A stretch of DNA of 64,000 nucleotides from Peptostreptococcaceae bacterium VA2. GTDB taxonomy: Bacteria > Bacillota > Clostridia > Peptostreptococcales > Peptostreptococcaceae. Positions within the stretch are counted from its first letter, which is position 1, and the number at the start of each line of letters is the position of its first letter. Position numbers and translations under genes: made by a program. The stretch covers positions 2,542,001 to 2,606,000 of the forward strand of contig JMMB01000007.1 of NCBI GenBank assembly GCA_000686145.1, in the 5' to 3' direction. This document shows positions 15,797 through 24,438 of this stretch, piece after piece. The notes under the pieces are model-generated. The model was not told where the DNA came from. It searched no databases and saw only the letters and a program-made list of their open reading frames with translations.

Positions 15797-17737
15797 TTAC
15801 TTTTTTTTATTATACTTATTCCATAAAGCTGTTCGGCTTATCCCAAGGATATTTGCTACTTCAGTTTTTGAAAGACCTTGCTTAAATAGCATATCTATAA
15901 TTTTAATTTCTACATAGCTATTAATCTCTTTCATATCAATGTTAAAGTCATTATAGTCAATACTATCTACTTTATCTTCAGTTTCTTTATCTAAGCATAA
16001 ATATTTCATTTCTTCATTTTCAATTGATGATGTCTTTATTTTGCCTGTTATAACATATTTTTGTGCAACATTTTTTAATTCTCTAACATTTCCAGGCCAA
16101 TCATAACCTTCTAATTTCATTAATTCATCCTTATTTAATATAAAATGCTCATCTATAGAATTTAAACTACCTAAAAGGTTTTCATTTAATATAGTTCTTA
16201 CAAAGTGTTCAAACAAAAATGCTATGTCATTTTTTCTATTCCTTAAAGGAGGAATATTTATTTCTAAACTACTTAGTCTATAAAATAAATCGGCTCTAAA
16301 AGTTTTATCTTTTATTTTAGATATTAAATGTTCATTTGTTGCAGCTATTATTCTAATATCTAAAGGAATCATACAGTCTGAACCTATTCTCATTATTTGC
16401 CTTTCTTCTATAACTCTCAAAAGTTTATTTTGAACATGAAGTGGTAAGCTGTTTATTTCATCTAAAAATATAGTTCCACCATGTGCTAGTTCAAATAGAC
16501 CTTGCTTTCCGCCTTTTCTAGCACCTGTGAAAGAGCCTTCTTCGTATCCAAATAATTCACTTTCTAATAAACTCTCTGAAATAGTAGCACAGTTTATAGC
16601 AACAAAAGGCTTGTCTTTTCTTTTACTTATATTATGAATACTTTGAGCTAATATTTCTTTTCCTGAACCACTTTCTCCATATAATAGAGTTGTATAATCA
16701 GTTTTACCAATTTTTTTAGCTTCTTCTATAAACTCCTTAGTTTCAGGATCTTTATATATAAAATCAGAAAAGGTATACTTTGCATACAAGCCTCTTTCAT
16801 TTAAATCTATTCTTATGTTTCTTTCTAATTTTTGCAATTTTGTAATATCTTGAAGAATCCATAGTACTCCATGGATTTCTGAATCTACTTTTATGGGTAC
16901 TGACCTTGTATTTATTACCAAATCATCTATATTCCTTATTTGACGTTTATTATCTATTCTATTATCTAATCCTCCTAATAACCACTCCATATTGCTAAAT
17001 ACAGTTGTTATTAGCTTATTTGATACATCCCTTTTCTCACATTTTAATATTTTTTTTGCACTCGCATTGCATAATATAATGCTTCCTCTTTTATCAATTG
17101 CAATTATTCCATCTTTCACCCCATCTAATACATTTCTCAATACTTCATTATTAAATTTTTCATCTTCTAATGATTCTAATAGTTTTTTACAATACTCAAT
17201 TACTTCTTTTATAGAATCATCACTTGCATTAATAAATACATTGTTCATTTTGTATTGTCTCGCAAAAGAGCATGCTATTCCACTACCAACAATAACTACA
17301 TCATCTTTTTGATCTAGGTATTTTATAACTCTGTTTCTTATTTCATATTTTGATTTAAACCATTCTTCAGTAACGTCTACGCTCATTATGTTTTTCCAAC
17401 TAGAATAGTCAAAATCAACTTCATCATATCCTAAGACAAGTACTATTTTCTTTGAATAAGTACTTGCTATCTTTATTGCTTTTAATAAGTCTATTACTTT
17501 CATATTTAAAGGTATTACCGGTACATTTACGGTATCTAATATTAATTTATATCCTCCACCTCTACCGATAATAATTTGTGCACCCTTCTCTTCTAGTATT
17601 TTCCCCTGTTCTTCTAATAAATCTACTTTTATAATATCTATTATAATATTTCCACTCTTTATATCTCTAGAATAAAGCTTTTCTATTTTTTCCTTTAGTT
17701 CATAATCAGATGCTATAATCCCTATAACTTTTTTCAA
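15797..17737 (-). CDS. Sigma-54 enhancer-binding activator with PrpR-N sensor, PAS and AAA+ domains
   Basis: A 646-residue transcription activator. Residues about 1-185 resemble the PrpR N-terminal ligand-binding domain (IIGRGGGYKLI, VVIVGSGIACSFARQ). About 200-305 is a PAS domain (LDGVKDGIIAIDKRGSIILCN). About 330-560 is the AAA+ domain, with Walker A GESGSGKE and the sigma-54 contact loop as GSFTGA. The C-terminus is a Fis-type helix-turn-helix (LSKTEVANILGISRTALWNKY). It almost certainly activates the adjacent aminotransferase-iorAB-buk operon. The ligand may be an oxo acid or acyl-CoA related compound, which is inference. Confidence 0.93.
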   Translation of the reverse strand: MKKVIGIIASDYELKEKIEKLYSRDIKSGNIIIDIIKVDLLEEQGKILEEKGAQIIIGRGGGYKLILDTVNVPVIPLNMKVIDLLKAIKIASTYSKKIVLVLGYDEVDFDYSSWKNIMSVDVTEEWFKSKYEIRNRVIKYLDQKDDVVIVGSGIACSFARQYKMNNVFINASDDSIKEVIEYCKKLLESLEDEKFNNEVLRNVLDGVKDGIIAIDKRGSIILCNASAKKILKCEKRDVSNKLITTVFSNMEWLLGGLDNRIDNKRQIRNIDDLVINTRSVPIKVDSEIHGVLWILQDITKLQKLERNIRIDLNERGLYAKYTFSDFIYKDPETKEFIEEAKKIGKTDYTTLLYGESGSGKEILAQSIHNISKRKDKPFVAINCATISESLLESELFGYEEGSFTGARKGGKQGLFELAHGGTIFLDEINSLPLHVQNKLLRVIEERQIMRIGSDCMIPLDIRIIAATNEHLISKIKDKTFRADLFYRLSSLEINIPPLRNRKNDIAFLFEHFVRTILNENLLGSLNSIDEHFILNKDELMKLEGYDWPGNVRELKNVAQKYVITGKIKTSSIENEEMKYLCLDKETEDKVDSIDYNDFNIDMKEINSYVEIKIIDMLFKQGLSKTEVANILGISRTALWNKYNKKK

Positions 17738-17946
17738 TCTTCAATCTCTCCCTTAAATATATTGCTTATTTTATTTATATAAAATAACTTAATATTATTA
17801 ATCTGTATTATATCATATATACTGTTTTTCCCAAATGAAAGTATTTAAATATTACTTTATATTCTTATGCTACCTTATTTTCATAATTTTATATTTAATT
17901 GAATATCATTTTATAAGTTGATATATTTTTTAGGGAGGTTTTTAAT

Positions 17947-18594
17947 ATGCAATATAGAAATTCTAAGATGTATGTTCCAACAGATAAAGGCTCTTTATCT
18001 GTACATGGCACAAGTTATGTAGAAGTAAATTCTGATAGATCTCGATTAAATGTACGAGTATCTAGCGAAAATAAAAGTTTAGAAGAAGCTCAAGATAAAA
18101 ATAGTGAAATCTCTAAAAGGGTTCTATCTAGTTTATTCGACTATGGAATTGATAAAGAAAATATTCATAGTGAAGATTTATCAGTTACAAGAAATTATGA
18201 TTATAACACTAATACATTAACTTCTTATAAAGTGACTCAGCTAATAACCATATTGATTGATGACTTTAGTAAGATAGATGATGTGTATTCATTAGTTATA
18301 GAAAATGGCGCCAATGATGATATTAGCATAGATTTTATTCTTTCTAATCCTAACCATTACTATAATAAAACTCTAAAAAGAGCTACACAAGATGCTTTAA
18401 ACAAAGCTAATATATTAGCTAAAAATTTCGGAGTCAAATACAACCCTATACCTTATAAAATAGTTGAAACTAGTTCTCCACTATATTCTATTACATATTA
18501 CTCTAGTTCAATTACTTATGCACAAGGAATATCACCAGGTTTAGTTAAGGTAACCGCAGAGATTGAGGCTACTTTTTCTACATGTCCATACTAA
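17947..18594 (+). CDS. SIMPL (DUF541) domain protein
   Basis: A 215-residue SIMPL-domain protein without an obvious signal peptide. It shows the family opening SVHGTSYVEVNSDRSRLNVRVSSENKS and the later KRATQDALNKANILAKNFGV. The family is widespread, and its few studied members are linked to stress tolerance or signalling; the biochemical role is unknown. It starts behind GGGAGGTTT. It is monocistronic and ends at a bidirectional terminator. Confidence 0.85.
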   Translation: MQYRNSKMYVPTDKGSLSVHGTSYVEVNSDRSRLNVRVSSENKSLEEAQDKNSEISKRVLSSLFDYGIDKENIHSEDLSVTRNYDYNTNTLTSYKVTQLITILIDDFSKIDDVYSLVIENGANDDISIDFILSNPNHYYNKTLKRATQDALNKANILAKNFGVKYNPIPYKIVETSSPLYSITYYSSSITYAQGISPGLVKVTAEIEATFSTCPY

Positions 18595-18664
18595 GTAAAA
18601 TTTAAATAAATTTTATACATATGTATTCATACTTTTAAAATAAATACAATTTAATAGATAATAT

Positions 18665-18704
18665 AAAAATAGCCTATTGATTTTTATATCAATAGGCTAT
18701 TTTT
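18665..18704. terminator. Bidirectional terminator
   Basis: A 17-bp perfect stem (18665-18681 with 18688-18704) with A5/T5 flanks lies between convergent genes. It ends next to the stop codon of the minus-strand gene. Confidence 0.88.
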
Positions 18705-18705
18705 T

Positions 18706-19125
18706 CTATACTATGCAATTCTCTATTTGTATTATATAACCTTCACAGTTTTCACAAACTATTATACTAACTATATAACTATCATCAACCTTATTCGCTC
18801 TTGATAATTTATTAAAAGATAAGCCTTCATATTCTTTACATATATCACTTATTACATATTCTCCTTTTTTAGTAAATATATAGAAGTGATACTCTAAAAA
18901 TCCGAAGAATTTTTGCTTTTCTTTTACTCCTGATAAACACTTAGGGCATGCCTCCTGATAATATTCCATATCAAAATCTACACTATTTGCAGAGTTTAGT
19001 ATTTCTAATATATGTTTTTCTTTTATTCCTTTTACTGGTTTTTCTTCATCATTTATCATATCACTACAGTTGTCTGTAGCTAATAAATATTCTTTCTCTT
19101 CGTAATTAAATTTGTATGAACTCAT
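18706..19125 (-). CDS. Small protein with paired cysteines (DUF3785-like)
   Basis: A 139-residue protein starting at ATG 19123-19125, with GTGAGGTG as its ribosome site; a GTG just upstream is part of that site. It has ACPKCLSG near residue 60 and CENCEGY near 125, plus single cysteines, so a zinc site is plausible. From memory it resembles the clostridial DUF3785 family (EYHFYIFTKKGEYVIS), whose function is unknown. It starts 14 bases after the glycosyltransferase gene and is probably cotranscribed with it. Confidence 0.65.
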   Translation of the reverse strand: MSSYKFNYEEKEYLLATDNCSDMINDEEKPVKGIKEKHILEILNSANSVDFDMEYYQEACPKCLSGVKEKQKFFGFLEYHFYIFTKKGEYVISDICKEYEGLSFNKLSRANKVDDSYIVSIIVCENCEGYIIQIENCIV

Positions 19126-19139
19126 TCTACACCTCACTG

Positions 19140-20078
19140 TTATTCTATTTCAGACTTAAACGGTACATCTTGTATTAATGCATCGTTGTATTCTTTTTCA
19201 TTTATATAACCTAATTCTTTCATCTTATAAAGTATAGTCTCTTGTCTTTTCTTAGCTTCCGTATGTTTGCTATATCTTGCTGGGCTATTAGTTATACCCG
19301 CTAACATAGCACACTCTGCTAAGTTTAAGTTACTTACATTTTTTCCAAAATATGCTTTAGACCCTTTAGAAACTCCATATGATGATTTTCCTAAATATAT
19401 ATTATTTAAATATACTGCAAGTATATCTTGTTTGCTCATATTTTTATTCATGGACGTAGCATTGTAAATGTCTTTCATTTTTCTTTTTATAGTCTTATCA
19501 TCATTAGTCAATAAATTTTTAGAAATCTGCATTTCTATAGTACTTCCCCCTTGGGTAGTATCTGTAAATAAGTTATGAACTAATGATCTTGCTAAAGATA
19601 TTTCATCTACTCCATTATGTTTATAAAATCGTTCATCCTCTATTGAAACAACTGCATCTTTCAAATATTTAGGTATTTTATCTTCAGCAGAAACTTCACT
19701 GCTTATATAATTTTGCTTTAGCAATTCACTTGTTACATTTGGTGAATCTTTCAATACTGTAAATACAATCACTGATCCTATTACTGATAATACAACTAAA
19801 AAAAGTAATGCGATTACTAAAACTTTTTTAGCCATATTTGATAATTTTTTCTTTCGTTTTAAACTTTTCTTATTTTTTCTAGAAATATTTTGTTTTACAC
19901 CTGGTTTCTCATTTATATTTTTATTAGATTTATTTACAGTTTTTCTTTCTCTTTTTATATTGTTAATTTCTTTTTTTTCATTATTACTTTTAATATTTTT
20001 TAAAGGCTCTGGATTTAAATTGCTAGAACTTACTTTCTTTCGCCTTATTTTATTTTGATCATCATTATAATAGCTCAT
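19140..20078 (-). CDS. Monofunctional peptidoglycan glycosyltransferase (GT51)
   Basis: A 312-residue membrane protein. A basic, Lys-rich cytosolic tail of about 85 residues is followed by one transmembrane helix (VLVIALLFLVVLSVIGSVIVF). The GT51 domain carries VSIEDERFYKHNGVD with the catalytic Glu, QGGSTIEMQISKNLL, and AVYLNNIYLGKSSYG. It polymerises lipid II into glycan strands. There is no transpeptidase domain, unlike class A PBPs. The Thr-Gln of the usual STITQQ motif is EM here. It starts behind GAGGAGGAG. The long basic tail is unusual. Confidence 0.9.
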   Translation of the reverse strand: MSYYNDDQNKIRRKKVSSSNLNPEPLKNIKSNNEKKEINNIKRERKTVNKSNKNINEKPGVKQNISRKNKKSLKRKKKLSNMAKKVLVIALLFLVVLSVIGSVIVFTVLKDSPNVTSELLKQNYISSEVSAEDKIPKYLKDAVVSIEDERFYKHNGVDEISLARSLVHNLFTDTTQGGSTIEMQISKNLLTNDDKTIKRKMKDIYNATSMNKNMSKQDILAVYLNNIYLGKSSYGVSKGSKAYFGKNVSNLNLAECAMLAGITNSPARYSKHTEAKKRQETILYKMKELGYINEKEYNDALIQDVPFKSEIE

Positions 20079-20221
20079 GTACTCCTCCTCATTATATAAG
20101 GTAATTATACATTGTTATACAAAATAAATCAAAGAACAAATTTGTAAGTTTAAATTTATAGCATTTTATGTATTTTTATCTAAAAAATCAATTATAATTA
20201 TTAAATATTTTTTTATTATAA

Positions 20222-20250
20222 TTGATAAAATATATAGCTTTTGGTATTAT
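20222..20250 (+). promoter_or_regulatory. Sigma-A promoter of the ferredoxin gene
   Basis: TTGATA (20222-20227) and TATTAT (20245-20250) are 17 bp apart, with TGG just before the -10. The ferredoxin ATG follows 34 bases later. Confidence 0.65.
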
Positions 20251-20266
20251 ATAATGTAGATGATAA

Positions 20267-20455
<189 letters not shown>

Positions 20456-20461
20456 TACATA

Positions 20462-20491
20462 AAAAAAGAAAAGCAATTGCTTTTCTTTTTT
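20462..20491. terminator. Bidirectional terminator after the ferredoxin gene
   Basis: A perfect 30-base palindrome (AAAAAAGAAAAGC-AATT-complement) lies between the convergent ferredoxin and secreted-protein genes. Confidence 0.85.
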
Positions 20492-20972
20492 ATTTTACCT
20501 TTATACTTTTTATTACCGTTTCATTTGCGACATCTTCTATATTAGACATTTCTAGTTTTATATTTTCATTTGTATTATATAATGCTACTCCGATTTTAAT
20601 GTTTTTACTATCTCCAGTCTTTATATTACCTAGAAACCCGCTTATATTATCGTTTGATGTACTCACAAAATATTTAGTTGCCCTACCCCCTTGGTATGGA
20701 TAAATATCTATATTAGATAACTCTACATCACACTTACCATTATTCGCCACATTCATAGTTATTATAGCCGATGCATTATAAGTATTACCTATATTGATTT
20801 TTTCTTCTATTATGTCTACATCAGTTACTCTAATTTTTAAATCATTGTCACTCATATTATTTATCCATACGTCTTTTCCATACCCATCACCATTATCTAT
20901 ACAAAGTGAGGTCTTACACATAAGTACTACAAATAAAATAGTAAACGCACTTATTAATTTAATTTTTTTCAT
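20490..20972 (-). CDS. Secreted protein of unknown function
   Basis: A 160-residue protein with an N-terminal signal peptide (KKIKLISAFTILFVVLMCKTS) and a mature part rich in Asn, Asp and Ile. The mature part looks like a beta-sandwich adhesion or DUF4352-like domain (INIGNTYNASAIITMNVANNG). The Cys after SL does not make a good lipobox, so it is more likely secreted than lipidated. It starts behind GGAGGAAA. No named family was recognised. Confidence 0.6.
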   Translation of the reverse strand: MKKIKLISAFTILFVVLMCKTSLCIDNGDGYGKDVWINNMSDNDLKIRVTDVDIIEEKINIGNTYNASAIITMNVANNGKCDVELSNIDIYPYQGGRATKYFVSTSNDNISGFLGNIKTGDSKNIKIGVALYNTNENIKLEMSNIEDVANETVIKSIKVK

Positions 20973-21112
20973 AATTTCCTCCTAAGCGTTTTTTCTTAGT
21001 TTGTGCATAGGAAAATTTTTCATTCATATTTATATATTTTTCAATATTTTTTATAATTTTTATTTATTTTTTATTTAATTTCATTTCAATAAAAACTTTT
21101 TTATTTTTCCCA

Positions 21113-21141
21113 TTGATTTTTTTGTCGAATTTTGTTATTAT
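21113..21141 (+). promoter_or_regulatory. Sigma-A promoter of the candidate small RNA
   Basis: TTGATT (21113-21118) and TATTAT (21136-21141) are separated by exactly 17 bp. Transcription would start near 21148-21150, right at the foot of the first hairpin. No coding gene follows on this strand. Confidence 0.55.
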
Positions 21142-21147
21142 TAATTT

Positions 21148-21278
21148 AAGGTTATTCCCCTAATAACCGACTATTTACTCCCCAAATAAAATATATTCCC
21201 TAATAAACCCCTTTTTATAATATATTTTACCCCTTTTAATGGCCTTACTTGATCGGTTAAAGTAAGGCTATTTTTTTT
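21148..21278 (+). ncRNA. Candidate C-rich small regulatory RNA
   Basis: About 130 nt of non-coding plus-strand sequence lies between a sigma-A promoter and a strong terminator. It opens with a 7-bp hairpin (21150-21156 with 21162-21168) whose loop is CCCCU. It then shows C-runs at 21180-21183, 21198-21200, 21208-21211 and 21230-21233 in otherwise A/U-rich, unstructured sequence. CCCC loops of this kind pair with Shine-Dalgarno GGGG. The terminator loop UCGGUUA (21253-21259) is complementary to UAACCGA (21164-21170), so the two ends could interact. No open reading frame of note is present. It has not been matched to a known RNA family. Confidence 0.5.
21242..21278 (+). terminator. Terminator of the candidate small RNA
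   Basis: A 9-bp stem (21242-21250 with 21260-21268) and a 9-base loop are followed on the plus strand by eight T (21271-21278). On the minus strand no U-run follows, so it is directional. It overlaps the last codons of the kinase gene. Confidence 0.8.
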
Positions 21279-22284
21279 CGTAATTTTTTATTATTTCTCT
21301 TATTTCTCTATAACCCTTTGCTTTACTTTCTATAAAAGGAATTATTTTATCATCGTTTATAATATTCCATGTTTCATTTTCTTTGTATAACGCTATTTGT
21401 ATACTTTTAAAATTATTTTCTAATGTCCAAGTAAAATAATTTTTATCTCTTTTAGTATAATGCCAATCTAAATTTTCACTTATATTAGATATATCATTCA
21501 TTATCTCTAAAACACTTTCATATCTATCTTGAGGATTTATCATTAAACATCTCTCTATCACATTTATCATTGATTTAGGTATATGAGGTAGGTATTTTTT
21601 TCTAATTGGGAATTTGCCTTTTGCACATGCTAACTTTAAACAATTTAAATCTTTATATTTTCGAGCTTGCTTGTTGTATTCTTCATTTCCATTACACATT
21701 CTATATAATGTAGTTCCTATTTGGTATATATCTATTTTTTTGCTTATAATAGAGTTTGTGCATTGTTCAGGGGCTATATGCTTATAATATACATTTTTTA
21801 ACCTAGCATTACCTAGATAATTCAAATATAGTGCAGATCCAAAGTCTGTTAATACAGCTTCCCTAGAATCACTTATTAATATATTATTTGGTTTTATGTC
21901 ACAATGTATTAAGCCATTACTATGAATATATTGAATAGCTGATAAAAAATCTAAAGAATACTTTATTGTTTCTCTTATTGTAAGATTTGTATTTTCTAGC
22001 AAATGATACAATGATCCATTTTTAAAATATGGCATTGTAATATATATATACTCATCATCATAAGATGCCGTATTTATAGTTATAATATTAGGGTGTTTAG
22101 AGTTATATACCTTCTTAGATTCTTCAAAATATTTGTCTACTTCTTTAAAATTTTTTTTATCAATTTGCTTTAAAATAAATCTAGAAGATAACTGTGCATC
22201 CTCCACAAGATATAATGCTGAATTTACCCCTTCTGAATTTATTTTTTCTATTACTTTAAGATTAAATTTTGGACTTATTTGCAT
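21268..22284 (-). CDS. Serine/threonine protein kinase
   Basis: A 338-residue Hanks-type kinase domain with no membrane helix. The ATP lysine lies in FILKQIDKKNF near residue 38. The catalytic loop is HCDIKPNNIL, with Cys in place of the usual Arg of HRD. The metal loop DFGSALYLNY and APEQ motif follow, then DIYQIGTTLYRMC. The HCD variant suggests activation-loop phosphorylation is not needed. A C-terminal region of about 60 residues is extra. It starts at an ATG that overlaps the previous gene by 10 bases. It lacks the PASTA domains of PrkC, so it is a different, cytosolic kinase; the substrate is unknown. Confidence 0.85.
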   Translation of the reverse strand: MQISPKFNLKVIEKINSEGVNSALYLVEDAQLSSRFILKQIDKKNFKEVDKYFEESKKVYNSKHPNIITINTASYDDEYIYITMPYFKNGSLYHLLENTNLTIRETIKYSLDFLSAIQYIHSNGLIHCDIKPNNILISDSREAVLTDFGSALYLNYLGNARLKNVYYKHIAPEQCTNSIISKKIDIYQIGTTLYRMCNGNEEYNKQARKYKDLNCLKLACAKGKFPIRKKYLPHIPKSMINVIERCLMINPQDRYESVLEIMNDISNISENLDWHYTKRDKNYFTWTLENNFKSIQIALYKENETWNIINDDKIIPFIESKAKGYREIREIIKNYEKK

Positions 22285-22574
22285 ATACTCACCCCCCTAT
22301 TAGAAAGCACTTCTTCAACCATGCCTTCAATTTTAACAATATCAACTATATCTACGCCTATAGCATCTTCTATATTTATATATGCTTTTTTAATATTATA
22401 TTGGTTTATAAGCATTTTCATGAACTTTCTCAAATAATTCAATTTATTTCCTATGTCAAAAGACTTAGGAATTATTATTTCATCCCTTAATATGTCTTTT
22501 TTGTTATTATTTGTTAATTTAAATATATTAAATTCTAATTTATCTATAAAAATATTAATATCTATAAAAATCAT
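22275..22574 (-). CDS. Small protein coupled to the kinase gene
   Basis: A 99-residue soluble protein starting MIFIDINIFIDKLEFNIFKL after GGGGGG. Its end overlaps the kinase ATG, with the kinase ribosome site (GGGGTGAG) inside it, so the pair is translationally coupled. The C-terminal IKIEGMVEEVLSNRGVSICK recalls the core of RNase H-like folds such as DUF3010, but the likeness is weak. It may be a partner, substrate or regulator of the kinase. Confidence 0.6.
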   Translation of the reverse strand: MIFIDINIFIDKLEFNIFKLTNNNKKDILRDEIIIPKSFDIGNKLNYLRKFMKMLINQYNIKKAYINIEDAIGVDIVDIVKIEGMVEEVLSNRGVSICK

Positions 22575-22681
22575 AATATCAACCCCCCAAAAGGATTTTT
22601 ACGTCTTTTATATATTATGAAATTATATTAATTTTAAATACTAAATATAAGTAATTTTTTATTCTATATTCCCCCTATATA

Positions 22682-22718
22682 AAATAAAATAAGTGTAAAA
22701 TTTACACTTATTTTATTT
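22682..22718 (-). terminator. Terminator after the exonuclease gene
   Basis: A long near-perfect inverted repeat (22682-22699 with 22701-22718) overlaps the stop of the minus-strand exonuclease gene. A/T-rich tracts lie on both sides. Confidence 0.7.
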
Positions 22719-23219
22719 ATCATCTTTTATTTTTAAAAATAATTTGGCTGTTGCTAATGTATCACTATCAGCTCTATGGGCATTTTTATTTTCTATACTA
22801 TAGTATTCACATGCCGTTTCTAATTTTTTATTCTTACCTTTGTATGTTTTACTGCTTTTTAATAGTTCTAAAGTACATATATGATTCTCTATTGGTTCTA
22901 AATTTAATTCTTCAAGATAGTAATTTAAAAACTTCAAATCAAATTTTGCATTATGAGCTATTATTGTTCTATCACCTATATAATCCCTAAATCTAGGTAG
23001 AACAGTTTCAATACTTTCCTCATTTTCAACCATTTCATTAGTTATATTAGTTATATTAGTTATAAAGTATGGTATAATTCCTTTTGGTTTTACAAATCTA
23101 GAATAGTTTTTCATTATTTTATTGTCTATTATTTCAGTTATACCTATTTCTATTATCTCACAGCCTTTATATGGATCAAGACCTGTTGTTTCTAAATCTA
23201 CAACTACATATTCCTTCAT
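22713..23219 (-). CDS. 3'-5' exonuclease, DnaQ/epsilon-like (DEDDh)
   Basis: A 168-residue DEDDh exonuclease. Motifs are VVDLETTGLDP (ExoI), IIAHNAKFDLKFLNYYL (ExoII) and HRADSDTLATAKL (ExoIII with His). It is a stand-alone proofreading-type exonuclease acting on DNA or RNA 3' ends. It starts at ATG 23217-23219 behind AAGGAG. It is monocistronic, between two terminators. Confidence 0.9.
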   Translation of the reverse strand: MKEYVVVDLETTGLDPYKGCEIIEIGITEIIDNKIMKNYSRFVKPKGIIPYFITNITNITNEMVENEESIETVLPRFRDYIGDRTIIAHNAKFDLKFLNYYLEELNLEPIENHICTLELLKSSKTYKGKNKKLETACEYYSIENKNAHRADSDTLATAKLFLKIKDDK

Positions 23220-23265
23220 CAAAGTTCTCCTTAATTTTTCAATAATTTATTATTTTGTTTAACAC

Positions 23266-23315
23266 AAAACTAAGTACCTGCTATATAAAGTATTATATAG
23301 CAGGCACTTAGTTTT
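23266..23315. terminator. Bidirectional terminator after the M23 gene
   Basis: A stem of about 21 bp (23266-23287 with 23294-23315) with a single mismatch is flanked by A4 and T6. It ends the ftsE-ftsX-M23 transcript on the minus strand. Confidence 0.8.
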
Positions 23316-23332
23316 TTGAATATAATTTTATA

Positions 23333-24421
23333 TTATATGTATGGAACTGGATTCGTATGCTTTCCATTTATTCTTATCTCAAAATGTAAATGAGGTCCAG
23401 TTGATCTTCCTGTTGTACCAATCTTTGATACTACTTGTCCTTTTTGTACTCTTTGCCCTACTGATACCAATAGTTGACTATTATGAGCATATAATGATAC
23501 TTTCCCATCATCATGTTGTATCATAACTGTATTGCCATAAGTACCTTGAACTGCTGAGTATGTTACAGTCCCACTGTCTATAGCTACTGCAGGTGTTCCT
23601 GTTGGAGCTGGTATATCTATTCCTGTATGCATTTTTTGTATATTTAAAACTGGATGTAATCTATATCCATATGGAGAACTTATTGTACTATGTCCAGGCA
23701 CAGGCCAAGATCCACTAGATATTATTGCTCCATTTAAACTGTCATCAGTATTATTTTCTGCATTTAGTTGTGCTTGCTTAGCCGCACTTTCTGCCGCCAA
23801 TTTCTCTACTTCATTTTCTAAGCTATCTTCCTCAGTTTCTAGTTCTCTTTTTAGAGCTTCTAATTCACTTTTATCAGCTTTAACTTTTTCCTTATTTTGC
23901 TCTAAAATCACTTTAAGCTTTTCTTGTATATCCTTTTTATCATTAAAATCTTTTTCTTTTTTTTGAACTTCAGCTTTGTTTTTATCTAGTTCTTTTAATA
24001 TTTTTTTATCTTGTTCAACAACTTGCTTTACTATGTAAATATTATTAAAAAAGTCTGATAAAGAGTCACTACTTAATATTACGTTAATATATTCCATAGA
24101 ATAAGTATTATTAATAGCTTTTAATCTTTTTCCTAAAGCTTCTTCATTTTTTTTAATGTTATTTTCTAGAGTTTCGATTTCTGACTTAGTTTTATCTATT
24201 TCTAAACCTAGTTTTTCTATCTCACCGTTACTAGAATCTATATTTTTCTCTATATCAGATATATTAGAATCTAAAGCTTTAATTTTTTCTTCTAATGTAG
24301 TTTGTTCACTTCTATTTTCAATTAATTTTTTATCTAAACTTTCTTGTTTTTCATCTGCATATATAAAATTTGTACTAATTAATACTGCACAAGCAGTAAT
24401 TATTGATATTGATTTTTTCAC
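23333..24421 (-). CDS. Secreted coiled-coil M23 peptidase (EnvC/PcsB-like partner of FtsEX)
   Basis: A 362-residue cell-wall hydrolase or hydrolase activator. It has a signal peptide (SISIITACAVLISTNFIYADE), a long coiled coil (about residues 25-215) and a C-terminal LytM/M23 domain. The domain holds the zinc ligands HPVLNIQKMHTGIDIPAPTG and GPHLHFEIRING, so it is likely catalytically active. It starts at GTG 24419-24421 behind GGGGG. It follows ftsX by 17 bases, so the three genes form a FtsEX-controlled envelope hydrolase system. Coiled coil plus M23 is the EnvC layout. Confidence 0.93.
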   Translation of the reverse strand: MKKSISIITACAVLISTNFIYADEKQESLDKKLIENRSEQTTLEEKIKALDSNISDIEKNIDSSNGEIEKLGLEIDKTKSEIETLENNIKKNEEALGKRLKAINNTYSMEYINVILSSDSLSDFFNNIYIVKQVVEQDKKILKELDKNKAEVQKKEKDFNDKKDIQEKLKVILEQNKEKVKADKSELEALKRELETEEDSLENEVEKLAAESAAKQAQLNAENNTDDSLNGAIISSGSWPVPGHSTISSPYGYRLHPVLNIQKMHTGIDIPAPTGTPAVAIDSGTVTYSAVQGTYGNTVMIQHDDGKVSLYAHNSQLLVSVGQRVQKGQVVSKIGTTGRSTGPHLHFEIRINGKHTNPVPYI

Positions 24422-24438
24422 TATATTTCCCCCTGTTT

